Part shown: piece after piece, positions 54,340 through 64,000 of the stretch
How positions within the stretch are numbered: the stretch's first letter is position 1
How the letters are laid out: each line of letters starts with the position of its first letter
Assembly: GCA_941918925.1 (NCBI GenBank)
Contig: OW799233.1
Coordinates: 74,825,078 to 74,889,077, forward strand
Reading direction: 5' to 3'
Length of the DNA: 64,000 nt
DNA from: Phyto melanocephala
Taxonomy: Eukaryota; Arthropoda; Insecta; Diptera; Rhinophoridae
The notes under the pieces: model-generated
The model's database searches: none
The model's input: the letters and a program-made list of their open reading frames with translations, nothing else
Told to the model about the DNA's origin: nothing
Program-made: the position numbers and the translations under genes

Positions 54340-55060
54340 AACAAGTAACAGTGCTATATTCGGCCGTGCCGAATCTTATATACCCTTCACAACGTGTAGT
54401 CATGCAATAACAATTGTTTGTATCACCATTCATCCCATATAAAATACGTGCATACGTACACGTTAGAATAAATGTGGCATCGAATCTCAGCTGAGCCAAA
54501 AAAATTTTATTTTATTTTATTTAATATATTATTTATATTTTATTATTTTTTTTTATATTTTTTTTAAATTTTTTTAAAAAATTTTTTTAGAAAAATTTTT
54601 TTTAAATATTTTTTTTGTAGTTTTTTTTATTATTTTTTTCTTATTTTTAATATTTTTTTTTTTTTGTAATTTATTTTGTTTGGTATGTTTTTTACATGTC
54701 TGTATGTATGTATGTTGTTGTTGTAATTGTGAAAAAAACGAGGTGGTCGTGGTTTTTGCTCATATCTCAGAAAGTTATGGGACGATTGTGCTGAATTTCA
54801 ATAGCGATTCATTCCTGGATATTTCCAAGAGATTGATACCATATACAGATCTGTGGAACATATAGTTGCTTCTAAAAGTTGATTTCAACCAACACACGGA
54901 CAGACGGGCAGACGGACAGACGGTCAGGGCTTAATCGACTCCTCTATTCATAAGCTTTCAGAAAATATATACTTTATGGGGTCGGAAATGAAAATTGTAG
55001 AAATTACAAACGGAATGACAAAGCTATATATACCCTTGTGCACCACAGGTGAAGGGTATA
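54340..55060 (+). repeat. Family F1 repeat, copy 5 (mosaic)
   Basis: Head and end as in F1. The tRNA-like block (gtggcatcgaatctcagctg, about 54471) lies in the opposite orientation to copy 1, so part of the interior is inverted. The cggacagacgggcagacgg and tatggggtcggaaatg blocks are in the usual place. Confidence 0.7.
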
Positions 55061-55161
55061 AAAAAGTTAAAATTCAAAAAATATTTTAAGTCGCATATAT
55101 AAGCGGACTTAACTAAAGCGCCCCTTAATATTGTGCTTGAAAATTTTACTACGCTACTGCG

Positions 55162-56625
55162 TAGGGTTGCCATATTTGAAAAGTGAAAAAAAGTACATTA
55201 AGGGGGAAAAACAGTACATTTTTTTATTTATTGATAACATAACTTTTACTTCAATACATCACATTTTTATTTAAAAAAAGTTAATAAGAATAACTAATAA
55301 TAACTATGAGACCGTAACAAAAAATATTGCATTTGTTTTAAAACGCAATACATATATAGATCGAGTCGAACTACAAATAGTATCTTAAGTTACTAACGTG
55401 GTCAAAAACACAAATTAAACGTCGTTTTTAGATATTAATATTGATATTAGTTTGAATAAACGAACTACCAATGCTTTAACATTTTTGACTGTAATTCAGA
55501 ACTATGCACTATATTTTCAAACTTAATTTTGAAAATGATCTAATGTATTTCAAAAGTTATTAATTAAATTTCAAAAATAGTAAATAGAATTTCGAAATTG
55601 GTAATTGAATTTCAAAAACTACGAGTTGAATTTTGAAATTATCTATAATATGTAAATTCAATTGATTTGTTTCTTCAAATTACAATAATATTCCATTAAT
55701 ACTTTTGGAATACTATTTATAACTTAAAAAATATCAATTGTAATTGACAAATGATCAATTTTTTAGTAGACTTAGGGCCATTATTACAACTTGCCGTTAG
55801 CTTAAGGTAGGAATTTGTTTGGCAGATGGCTTTGCATTATAAACCCTTAATTTATTATTTTTTTATTTATTAAATATTTTTAAAATTAATAATAATAATA
55901 ACAATAAAAAAATGGAAGTTGTAATAATGCAAAGCTATTTATCGAGCAGACAAAATCCTACCTATAACTAAAGGCAAGTTGTAATAATGACATTTAATCC
56001 ATCATGCGTAGAAATTGTTATTGTACTTAAAATCAATATTTAACAATATTTAAGAAAATAATATCTAGGCTCAACAAAAAGAAAACATTTCTTGTTAAAG
56101 TCGACTATAATATTATTTTTAATAATTTTTTTGAAGTTTATTTTAAAGACAATAACAATTTTTATGAACAATAAAGAAAAGTCTACTTTAAAATTGATAA
56201 TTTGTCAATTACAATTGATATTTTTTAAGTTATATATAGTAATCCAAAAGTATTAATTAAATATTGTTTAAAAAAAAATTCTAAAAATATCAATTGAATT
56301 TTTAAAATGAATACATTTGATAATTTTTAAAATTCAATAAATAATTATACAACACAAATAGAGGAGGTATAGTTATATAAAAGAAAATAATTTATGCTTA
56401 CAAAAAAATTTAATTCAAAAATAAATTTTAAATATTTATCCCCTTTTTGTACACATTTAACAATACAATTTTTTCCTGTTTCATTCTTCAAAAAATTACA
56501 AAATTCAATACATGTATATCCAAAAATAGTACTTTTTCGTACTGTTTTAGGTATTGTGAATATAACAGTACAAATTACAAAAAACAGTAGATGTACTGCT
56601 TAAAACAGTACGAATGGCAACCCTA
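55162..56625. mobile_element. hAT-type non-autonomous element with 8-bp duplication
   Basis: Starts TAGGGTTGCCAT and ends ATGGCAACCCTA, perfect 12-bp inverted repeats, flanked by the 8-bp duplication CTACTGCG (55154-55161, 56626-56633). An 8-bp duplication and this terminus are typical of hAT elements. The 1464-bp interior has no transposase. It is AT-rich with repeated aatttcaaaa and caattgatat blocks, partly in inverted order around 55860-56000. Confidence 0.9.
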
Positions 56626-56962
56626 CTACTGCGACATCACTGTATAAGTTACGGGTACACTCCAAAAATGCAGCAGCTATTAAGCTGCAGTGTTAAGAAG
56701 AACTAGTTAGAATTTATGCGAAAATTGTAGTCACTAATTTTCTACTGCGGTTCACAAACGGTTTAAAAAATAAAAGAACACAAGACACAAAAATTAAACG
56801 TCTTTTCTATTCAATGGTTTATTAAAAAGTGAGTTCAAGTTAATTGAAATATATATGAGTAAAAACAGTATAAAGAACATACTGACAGTTAAAACTTTTA
56901 GAGCAGAAAACATAAAGAGGATAAAGAGAACTACAAATTAGGATTGCCAAATTGCAATAATT

Positions 56963-57570
56963 CTAACACCCTTCCACAAACGAAATTTGTATTTTTACAA
57001 TAAAGTTAAGAATAATTAAACAAGTCCTAGCATCTAATTTGCAATGTTTGCCTTTCATTAAGCATTTTGTTAATACATCAACCACCATGTTGTCCGTAGA
57101 AACGTATTTAAATTCAACTTGGTTTTTCTCAACCACCTCTCTCACGAAGTGATATCGAATGTCAATGTGCTTCGATCTTGAATGGTAGACAGGGTTATTT
57201 GCAAGTTGTTGATCGCCATATATAACAATCGTATCAAAATTCTTCATATATCTAATTTCACTTAAAAGAGCCCTTAGGTACACCGCTTCCTTTGCAGCAG
57301 TAGATAGAGCCATATACTCTGCTTCGGTGCTACTTAAATCCACCGAATTTTGTTTCTTCAACTCACAAGAAAAGGCACACCCAGAAAGATAAAAAACGAA
57401 ACCTGTATGAGTCTTACGATCCGAAACATCGCCTCCCCAGTCGGCATCCACATACCCATGTATTGCTCTACCAGTTGACTTATACACCAATTTCATTTCA
57501 CTCGTACTTGCCAAATAACGTAAAATATGCTTTATTCCAGCTTGGTGTTTGTTGTGGGGATCTACATTAT
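56963..57570 (-). pseudogene. Copia pol C-terminus (RNase H)
   Basis: Reads AGIKHILRYLASTSEMKL then GYVDADWGGDVSDRKTHTGF, SVDLSSTEAEYMALSTAAKE, ANNPVYHSRSKHIDIRYHF and NMVVDVLTKCL. This is the standard end of copia-family polyproteins, with the RNase H acidic residues in VDADW, STEAEY and the YGDQQ region. The frame is open for 183 codons, but it is cut off from the rest of pol, so it makes no functional polyprotein. Confidence 0.9.
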
Positions 57571-57711
57571 GTTAAAAATATCTTCATCTGGACGCTGCAG
57601 CAATCATAGTTAGTATCATCTAACTTTTCTATTTGATACAACGAACTCATCACGTACTTTACTCTGTAGTTACAAAAACACAATATTCTCTATAATATTA
57701 TACGTGTGATA

Positions 57712-57724
57712 TGGGCCCATAACC
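57712..57724 (-). promoter_or_regulatory. Copia-type primer binding site
   Basis: The minus strand reads GGTTATGGGCCCA directly after the LTR end. Drosophila copia uses this sequence, complementary to an internal part of initiator tRNA-Met. Confidence 0.7.
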
Positions 57725-57857
57725 TGAAGTCTCTAATTTTCTACTGTGGTTCACAAACGGTTTAAAAAATAAAAGAACACAAGACACGAAAACGAAACGT
57801 CTTTTCTATTCAATGGTTTATTAAGAAGTGAGTTCAAATTAAATGAAATATATATGT

Positions 57858-58080
57858 AATTTACTAAATTATTCGGGATATGCTCCCAACTAATTTTTCA
57901 ATATTTTATTTGGTTGTTGGGTTTCACTGGTGCTTATACCAGATCGTCAGTAGACCTTTTACCCAAATTCTTGAACGTTGGTTAACACTAAATGTGTATA
58001 AATGGCAACCGAAAAATAAAATTTTTCATTTATAAATAATTTACTAAATTATTCGGGATATGCTCACAACTAATCCTACA
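57858..58080. repeat. Foldback-family repeats
   Basis: taatttactaaattattcgg occurs at about 57858 and again at about 58035, with the tggttgttgggtttcactgg block between. Both match the repeat at 2185-2460. Confidence 0.5.
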
Positions 58081-58750
58081 GCATCTTCTAGTCACACACG
58101 AAACCGCTTAGATTTAAAAATTAGCGAAAGAACTATTCGCATAAGGGCGGTAGAGGCCGAGGAAGAGTCCACGACCAGCAAAAAAACCTTTTATATCGTC
58201 AAAAAATAAAAAATTCAGACTTGAATTCACAAAGGGCCATCTAAACTAGACTGTCCAAAAATGGAAGACTGTGCTGTTTTCTGACCAATCTAAGTTAAAT
58301 TTGAAGGATTCAGATGGCATAAGGCGTGTACGCAGACCAAATTGACAACGGCTAAATCCTAAATATCGCAAAGGCACTGTAAAGCTGATGTTGTTTCTCT
58401 GGGCAAGGGATTGGGCCAATTCATAAGATTGATGGAATTATGGATCGTTTCATGTATTGTGACATATTAAAAGACTTGATGTTGCCTTATGCTGAAGAAG
58501 ATAAGCCACTTAAATGGACATTCCAGCAAGGAGTGGTTCCAGAACAATTTGATAGAAGTTCTCCGTTGACCTGTCCAATCTCCCGATCTTAACCCAATTG
58601 AGAACTTGTGGGAGATCGAGAAAATTGCAAAACTAAAGAAAATTTATTTAAAGCCGTAAAAATAGCCTGGGAAGCAATATTACCTGATATAATTAATAAT
58701 TTAATATCCTCTATGCCGAATACTATGTTCACATACGCGCCTTAATTGTC
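58081..58750 (+). pseudogene. Tc1-like transposase relic
   Basis: Fragments in several frames: WKTVLFSDQSKLNLKDSDGI (about 58260), RRVRRPN, KGTVKLM, IDGIMDRFMYCDILKDLMLP (about 58430), a FQQG remnant, WPVQSPDLNPIENLWEIEK (about 58570). The two Asp and Glu motifs of a Tc1 transposase are recognisable but the frame is broken repeatedly. Neither terminal repeat was identified. Confidence 0.75.
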
Positions 58751-58866
58751 AATTTATAATAATTTCGCAATTAAAGGCCTTTTTTGAGCTCAATTTACCA
58801 TACTATAAATTATTTATAAATTGAGCAATAGAAAATAAAAAATGGTTTATGGAAATTTTAATAAAA

Positions 58867-59283
58867 TCCTACTAATATAATAAATGTGAATGTTTGTATG
58901 TTTGGATATTTTTATGTTTCGATATTTCTTACTCAATCACGCAAAACCGGCTAAACGGAACTAAATGAAATTCGGCACATAGATAGATAACAACCGAGAT
59001 TAACACATAGGCTATTTTTTATCACGATAATGAAGCGAAGTCGTTGGCAAACTTATCATCCTAAACGGGTTGTTTGTTTTGTAAAATTTTTATTTTTGTT
59101 GCAAGTTTTGACTTTTCTTTTTTATTTTCAAATTTAAATTTTCAAATTAATAATTCTACTAATAGGTATAAAAATGTGAATGGTTGGATAAATTTGACAA
59201 ACATATAAATAACAATCTATGTTAATACTAAGTCTTCCTTTTATCCCTATAACTACGCAGACGAAGTCGCGGGCACAAGCTAG
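58867..59283 (+). mobile_element. Short Helitron (417 bp)
   Basis: Begins TCCTACTAATATAATAAATG after A (58866). It ends acgaagtcgcgggcacaag then CTAG (59280-59283) before T. This is a typical insect non-autonomous Helitron, in a different family from A and D. No ORF. Confidence 0.88.
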
Positions 59284-59319
59284 TGTTTAAATAAATTCAA
59301 ATACATAAGTACGTATACA

Positions 59320-61000
59320 TCTATATATATAAAAGAGTAACGTGACTGACTGACTGATTCATCATCGCACAGCCCAAACGCAGAGCTAGAGACAAGAAAT
59401 TTGGACAATCGGTTTCTCTTTCGATGTATAGCTCCAAGGGATTTTTGGAAATTCGTACTTTAAGGGGGTAAAAAATGGTAATCTTATATCTGCTAAACTA
59501 AAAACGCTACAAATAAAATTGAAAAAGAATTGTAATTTGCACAAAAAATAAGCTGACAGGTGTCTGGCCTTTTTTTGAATTTTCAACCCCTAAGGGGAAA
59601 AAACGGGTAAAAACTGTTATTTGGTACTTTTTTGGTGCCCTATGTAACTTCCAAACACATATAGCTAGGAAAAAAATTTAAACTGTTTTAAGTAATCCGC
59701 GAAAAAAAATTAGTAGGAATTCGGCACTTTTTTCAAATTCGCATGTATAAGGGGTACAAATTGTCCCTTTTTTGGTACTTTTTTTAAAAGAAACTTTCCT
59801 AATATTATCCAATGGGACAAAATTTGACAATTTTTATTGCCTAATAGAATATGGACAAATATTTAGCTGAAATTTTTGAAAACTTTTTTGGGGACAAAAA
59901 AGGTACCAAAAAGGGGAAAATTCCGTAAAATGTATGTAATTCCTAATTTGATGGCCAATTTTCAAAAAATTATGTAATTTAGTAAAAATTAAAACACATT
60001 CATAACAGGGTGGAAAGGGGAAAAGAGTTTGGTATTTTTAGAACATAATTACTTTTTTGCAAAAATGAGTAGATTTACTGACTTTAAATCATGTCTATTA
60101 AAATATTTTGTTACATAGATATTTGAACATTTTAAACTTGAAATTTGGAACTTGGACCAAAAATGTACTTTTTCGCATTTCTATGGTACTTTTTCGATTT
60201 TTTACGTTTATAAAGGTAGAATTGTAAAATAAAGGACTACTAATACAAGATAAGACTAAAAATGTTATGGGCGACCAAAAAGGTACTTTTTTGAATTCTT
60301 ATGGTACTTTTTGTTTTTTCTACGGTTATGAAAGTAGGATTGTACATCAAGTACTTTTTTGAATTTCTATGGTACTTTTTGTATTTTCGACGTTTATGAA
60401 GATAGGATTGTACAATCAAGGACTATTAGTTCTAGGAAGACTAAAAATGTTATAGCCGACAAAAAATTTACTTTTTGGAATTTTTATGGTACTTTTTGTA
60501 TTTTCAACGTTTGCGAAGCTGAAATTTTGAAATTAGTGACTATTGATACAAGGTGAGACTAAAAATGTTATGTTCGGCCAAAAAGGTACTTTTTTGAATT
60601 TTTATGGTACTTTTTGTATATTCTACGTTTTTGAAGGTAGGATTGTACAATCAAGGACTTTTGATTCCAGGTGAGACTAAAAATGTGATGGGCGACCAAG
60701 AAGGTACTTTTCTGAATTTTTATGGTACTTTTTGTATTTTCAACGTTCGCGAAGCTAGAATTTCGAAATTAGTGAGTATTGATGCAAGGTAAGTTAGAAA
60801 ATGTTATGGGCGACGAAGAAGGTACTTTTCTGAATTTTAATGGGACTTATTTTCGTATTTTCTACGTTTATAAAGCTAAAATTGTGAAATAAAGGATTGT
60901 TGATTTAATTTAAATGATATTGGAGACACAAAAAAAAGCCTTTTCGCATTTTTATTGTACTCTTTGTATTTTTACGTTTGTAAACATAGATTCTAAAAAT
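59320..61000 (+). mobile_element. Helitron E, related to Helitron A, 3' truncated
   Basis: Begins TCTATATATATAAAAGAG and follows Helitron A closely (gtgactgactgactgattca, agctgacaggtgtctggcc). It has a shorter array of the 118-bp unit from about 60140 to 60990. No CTAG terminus was found, so it is probably cut off before the ABHD17 intron sequence. Minus-strand frames such as 59386-59586 are shared with Helitron A but have no known product. Confidence 0.75.
60140..60990 (+). repeat. Minisatellite of Helitron E
   Basis: About seven units of the 118-bp repeat (ggtacttttttgaatttttat ... tacgtttatgaaggtaggat), again with the two variant types. Confidence 0.75.
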
Positions 61001-61485
61001 TAGTGGTTTTTTATCCGAGGTCTAACTCCTATTATTATGAACGACCAAAATTACTTTTTTTAATTTTTTTTATATATTGTATACATAAAATTTTGAATGT
61101 AGGTAATAATAAGCCAAGTGGAAGTTTTAGTGAAGGAAAAAATGTTACTTTTATTATTTTTAGGGTCATTTTTGGAAATAATGAATCTTATTTTTTGAAA
61201 CTCAGTAGCAAAATATCTAAAAGAATTCATGTAAACAAATTAAACTCATGAATCATCCGACGCTTCTCATCAAATATACATGAGTTTTATGCACTTATTA
61301 AAATGGAGTGCAGTTCATTATTGTATTAATGTAAACACATAATCTCTAATGACACGCTAATATTAAAATCATTAGTGTTTCCACGTAAATTTAATCACTT
61401 TGTCACCAGCCAATCCTTGCAAATTCACTTTTTTTTTAGATTTTTTTACTGGATATAGGTATTAAATAAAAAATAGTAGATTTAC
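61001..61485. other. Probable intron sequence of the ABHD17 gene
   Basis: AT-rich; no coding similarity. It follows the splice donor GTAAATC (61485-61479) of exon 2 on the minus strand. No further ABHD17 exon is visible to its left. Confidence 0.5.
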
Positions 61486-62185
61486 CTGGGAAACGCATCA
61501 AAAAACCAAGTTCTTTTTGTGTTTCTAAAAACTACTCTTAAACCCGACATTAATGGGGAATGAAGTATAACCGCACCAACTTCATGTCTAGTAGCAAGAT
61601 CCACCGTTGGTACTGTACCAATACTTTGGCCATACAGTATTATAGTTTCTGGACTTATATTAAATCTGAGCGAAAAAAAAATTAAATAAATCTTTTTTAA
61701 CATGGACAAACATTTTTTTACCTAGTACGCATGGCTTGCCACGCTGCTTCGATATCGGCATAGAGATTCTTTTCAGATGGTTTACCTCCGCTCATTCCAT
61801 ATCCCGAATAGTCATATCCAAATATGTTACAATTCAGTTGTGAGCCCAACGATATATAAAAGCTACTCATTTGTCCAAGATCAACAGCATTTCCATGGGA
61901 AAATAATAGAGTATATTTAGCATTTTTGCTACACCGAACGTAAATGCAAGTGATAAGATTTCCACGTGAGGTTCTTGTAAAAAATGCCTCAACCTTTGAT
62001 TTGTCTCTTTCGGAGAATTGCCATTCGGCCCGGTCAAATAGGTGAAGATTATACTTAACGTTGGCTTCATCTGCTGGAGTTAGTTTATAAGTGGGTTCCG
62101 GAGGTTGAAAGGCCAACTTTGCAGCTATCGGACCAGGGCATGGCGGGCAACAAAACATACAACAAAGTTCACTTATACTGAACAT
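61486..62185 (-). CDS. ABHD17: ABHD17-like alpha/beta-hydrolase, first two coding exons
   Basis: Exon 1 is 62185-61722: Met at 62185 ([18 protein letters not shown]), then the hydrolase core with [14 protein letters not shown] and [17 protein letters not shown]. The intron 61721-61666 has GT...AG ends and is 56 nt. Exon 2 is 61665-61486: [20 protein letters not shown] holds the nucleophile Ser in GQSIG, and it continues to WFFDAFP with donor GT at 61485. ABHD17 enzymes are membrane-anchored depalmitoylases of Ras- and PSD95-type proteins; the N-terminal Cys cluster is their palmitoylation site. The last exon, with the catalytic Asp and His, is not in the window. Both splice junctions keep frame, so the gene looks functional. 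Confidence 0.93.
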
Positions 62186-63190
62186 ATCCAATTCTTATTA
62201 ACTGATTTATACTTCAACGAGTTTAATATCCAATTTTTCCTTTTTTTTCTATATTCACCGTTTTCTAATAACACCAGGTCACAGTCATTTAGCAAACAAT
62301 CGTCACAAAAATAAATGCGAGTTATACATATTTAAAAAAAAAAACATTTGATATAATATGAAAATCATAAAACACATGAAAACTATTTTATCCACATCAA
62401 AAGAATTTTTTTAACCAATGCATTGAAAAAATATTTTAGTTTAGTCGATTTATGTACGAAAAAAAACGTAAACCACACCGCTCCTAATAAAAATTAGTAA
62501 AATTTTACGAACAAAGACAATTATATGTTGCCAGACTAAACATAAGCGGATTGTAATGTAATGACGACCAAATAGAAGTCTAGGGTGATATGATAAAGGC
62601 CTGGAGAATTGAGGCGCCAGTTGCTATTGCAAGCTAAAGTTTATTGTTTTCAAAGCGATGGTCAAGCCACATTGTACAGGTCAATTCAAATCAATAAGTA
62701 TTTGTATTGTTTTTTTTTTTTTTTGTAATATGACAAAGGTTGTTAACATTTCTACGTGAAATTTTTTGTTATGTATGTATGCCTATCAGCGTTGTCAACT
62801 AACTCCGTGCATTTCGCACCATTTTTTAGTGTTTTTAAATATTTTTTGTGCGAAAAATTCTTAGGTTAGTGCGCGGTGTTTATTTTTTAATGTCAGTGAG
62901 AATTTTAATTTTTGGAGGCACTAAAGCATATTTTACTCAACTTTTTATTTCAATGCAAAAAATCTTTACAATAAAATAAACCTGTTTCATTGCCCTCTAA
63001 TTTAACAGTGCAACAGAACAACAAGTAATGATGTTTTTTACTACATTTACATCTGAGCCACATCTAGTAAATAGCAGTTTTTAAGCTAAGTCCAGCTTGT
63101 TTCTACTAGATTTCCTATAAAATAATTCTACTTTGCCACCCACTAGAATTTGGCAAAATCTACTGAAAATCTAATACTACTTTATGATGC
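62186..63190. other. ABHD17 upstream region, no gene seen
   Basis: The 5' leader/promoter of the minus-strand gene should lie here. No clear TATA box or repeat boundary is identified. A T-rich run is at about 62710 and AT-rich DNA elsewhere. Confidence 0.45.
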
Positions 63191-63195
63191 AATTT

Positions 63196-63216
63196 TAGTA
63201 GTAGTAGTAGTAGTTT
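63196..63216 (-). repeat. Trinucleotide tail of a non-LTR element
   Basis: (TAG)n on the plus strand, i.e. a (CTA)n tail, about 125 bp downstream of the stop codon of the RNase H gene. It probably marks the element's 3' end. Confidence 0.5.
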
Positions 63217-63341
63217 TATTTAATCTTAGTGAATTAATTCCTAGATTAAAAAGAGTTTTTACAGGCATTGGCTTCATAGGCCATCAGCTCTACTTGTAAA
63301 TACAATTAGGTTTATAATAAAATTAATTAAATTTTTCTTTT

Positions 63342-64000
63342 TTAAATCTTGAGTTTTGTACTTTTTGTGAAGTTATGAATCTTATTGATATTGATGGTAG
63401 TTGGCTTCTTTAGAAGGTCTAAGGCCGGATTATTGCCAAAAATTATTTGTCTTGGATTTAGGAAAATTGGGCAGGTGGTCAGGATGTGGTTTATTGTTAG
63501 AGGACAGATGCATCTATGGCAAATTGGTTGAACTGCGGGTTTCTTTAGAATCCATTCGTGTGAGAAGGTGGTGTGACCGAGACGTAATCTCGAGAATGTC
63601 CGGATTTTTACCTTTTCGATGTCTATAGGGTAGGTTGGTGTGTTGTTGTGTGGGTTTATTACGGAATAGTGGTGATGTGTTCCATGGGTTTCTTTAAATT
63701 TTAGTTTGACATAGCTTGCTATATGGCGGCGAATGTCTATTTTTTCTAAGGCTGCATCCATTATTATGGGAGCATAAGAGGCGTATTTGGCTGCTATATC
63801 AGCTTGTTCGTTTCCGTTGATACCGATATGACTGGGAATGCAGTGTATTCTTACTATATTTTCGTTATCTATAAGGGCGTCTCTTATTTTGTTTATTGTG
63901 TTCCATTTATTGTTAAAAGGTTTGTTGATGGCTTTTAGGACTGAGAGGCTATCAGTAAATATTACTGTTTTCCTTCTTTCTAATAATGCAAAGCGTAGGG
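63342..64000 (-). CDS. Non-LTR retrotransposon ORF2 C-terminus with RNase H (partial)
   Basis: Open from the window edge to a stop at 63342 (about 219 codons). The RNase H domain shows TVIFTDSLSVLKAIN (catalytic Asp) and IHCIPSHIGINGNEQADIAA (the His and Asp motif). The tail after it has CHRCICPLTINHILTTCPIF, a Cys/His motif found after RNase H in I- and related clades. RT and endonuclease would be to the right of the window. No lesion is seen in this part, so it may be younger than most elements here. The clade is not certain. Confidence 0.85.
   Translation of the reverse strand, partial: LRFALLERRKTVIFTDSLSVLKAINKPFNNKWNTINKIRDALIDNENIVRIHCIPSHIGINGNEQADIAAKYASYAPIIMDAALEKIDIRRHIASYVKLKFKETHGTHHHYSVINPHNNTPTYPIDIEKVKIRTFSRLRLGHTTFSHEWILKKPAVQPICHRCICPLTINHILTTCPIFLNPRQIIFGNNPALDLLKKPTTININKIHNFTKSTKLKI

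Larger units (their letters stand above)
56726..57857 (-). mobile_element. Copia-type LTR retrotransposon, internally deleted
   Basis: On the minus strand: LTR fragment 57857-57725, a copia-style primer site, a short remnant, the RNase H end of pol, a purine tract (gtggaaggg), and the 3' LTR 56968-56726 starting TGTTAG. The LTR pieces share gttcacaaacggtttaaaaa and tctattcaatggtttatta. Gag, protease, integrase and RT are deleted. Confidence 0.85.

Overview
The window is AT-rich, intron-bearing eukaryotic DNA packed with transposable elements. Its only recognisable host gene is the 5' part of an ABHD17-type serine hydrolase (minus strand, 61486-62185). That gene, the copia-type tRNA primer site, the IR/DR Tc1 element and the recurrent 'tatacccttcac' repeats suggest a brachyceran fly, perhaps a calyptrate. 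The organism call is inference.

Most of the window is one set of nested insertions that can be ordered from the sequence. The oldest layer is a plus-strand non-LTR retrotransposon whose ORF is scattered over 7.6-44.3 kb (7605-8740, 25316-25447, 42557-42777, 43655-44330). It was opened by (i) a large inverted-repeat-flanked element at about 8741-24776, (ii) a minus-strand jockey-like retrotransposon at 25448-42547 with a 9-bp target duplication, and (iii) a mariner-like element at 42778-43654. The 16-kb element carries a broken gene of a family I cannot name, and contains a hAT transposase, a second hAT fragment, a CACTA-type element (15581-18229, TTA target duplication) and a complete Ty3-type LTR retrotransposon (19561-24689, ATAT). 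The jockey contains a Penelope-like inverted pair (itself holding a Helitron), a Tc1/mariner element, a second LTR retrotransposon (30177-37017, ATAT), a 3-kb Helitron with an internal minisatellite (37240-40295) and a SINE-like repeat. Several junctions are verified because removing the insert restores a reading frame or matches an uninterrupted copy in the same window.

From 41953 to 53600 a segment of about 5.8 kb is present twice in tandem. The copies are almost identical: I saw a 30-bp difference in a TG microsatellite and one base substitution. Each copy carries the end of the base retrotransposon, the mariner relic, MITEs and two head-to-tail Helitrons. From 53.6 to 61.2 kb come a SINE-like repeat, a 1.46-kb hAT-type non-autonomous element with a perfect 8-bp duplication, a deleted copia-type element, a Tc1 relic and two more Helitrons. 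The ABHD17 exons follow, and the window ends inside the RNase H end of another non-LTR retrotransposon.

Nearly every transposon ORF carries stops, frameshifts or deletions, so apart from the host gene nothing looks fully functional. The best candidates for something undescribed are the large inverted-repeat element with its unclassified gene, the SAP-like variable-repeat Gag of the LTR family, and the dimeric minisatellites carried by Helitrons. I found no standard tRNA or rRNA genes and no CRISPR.
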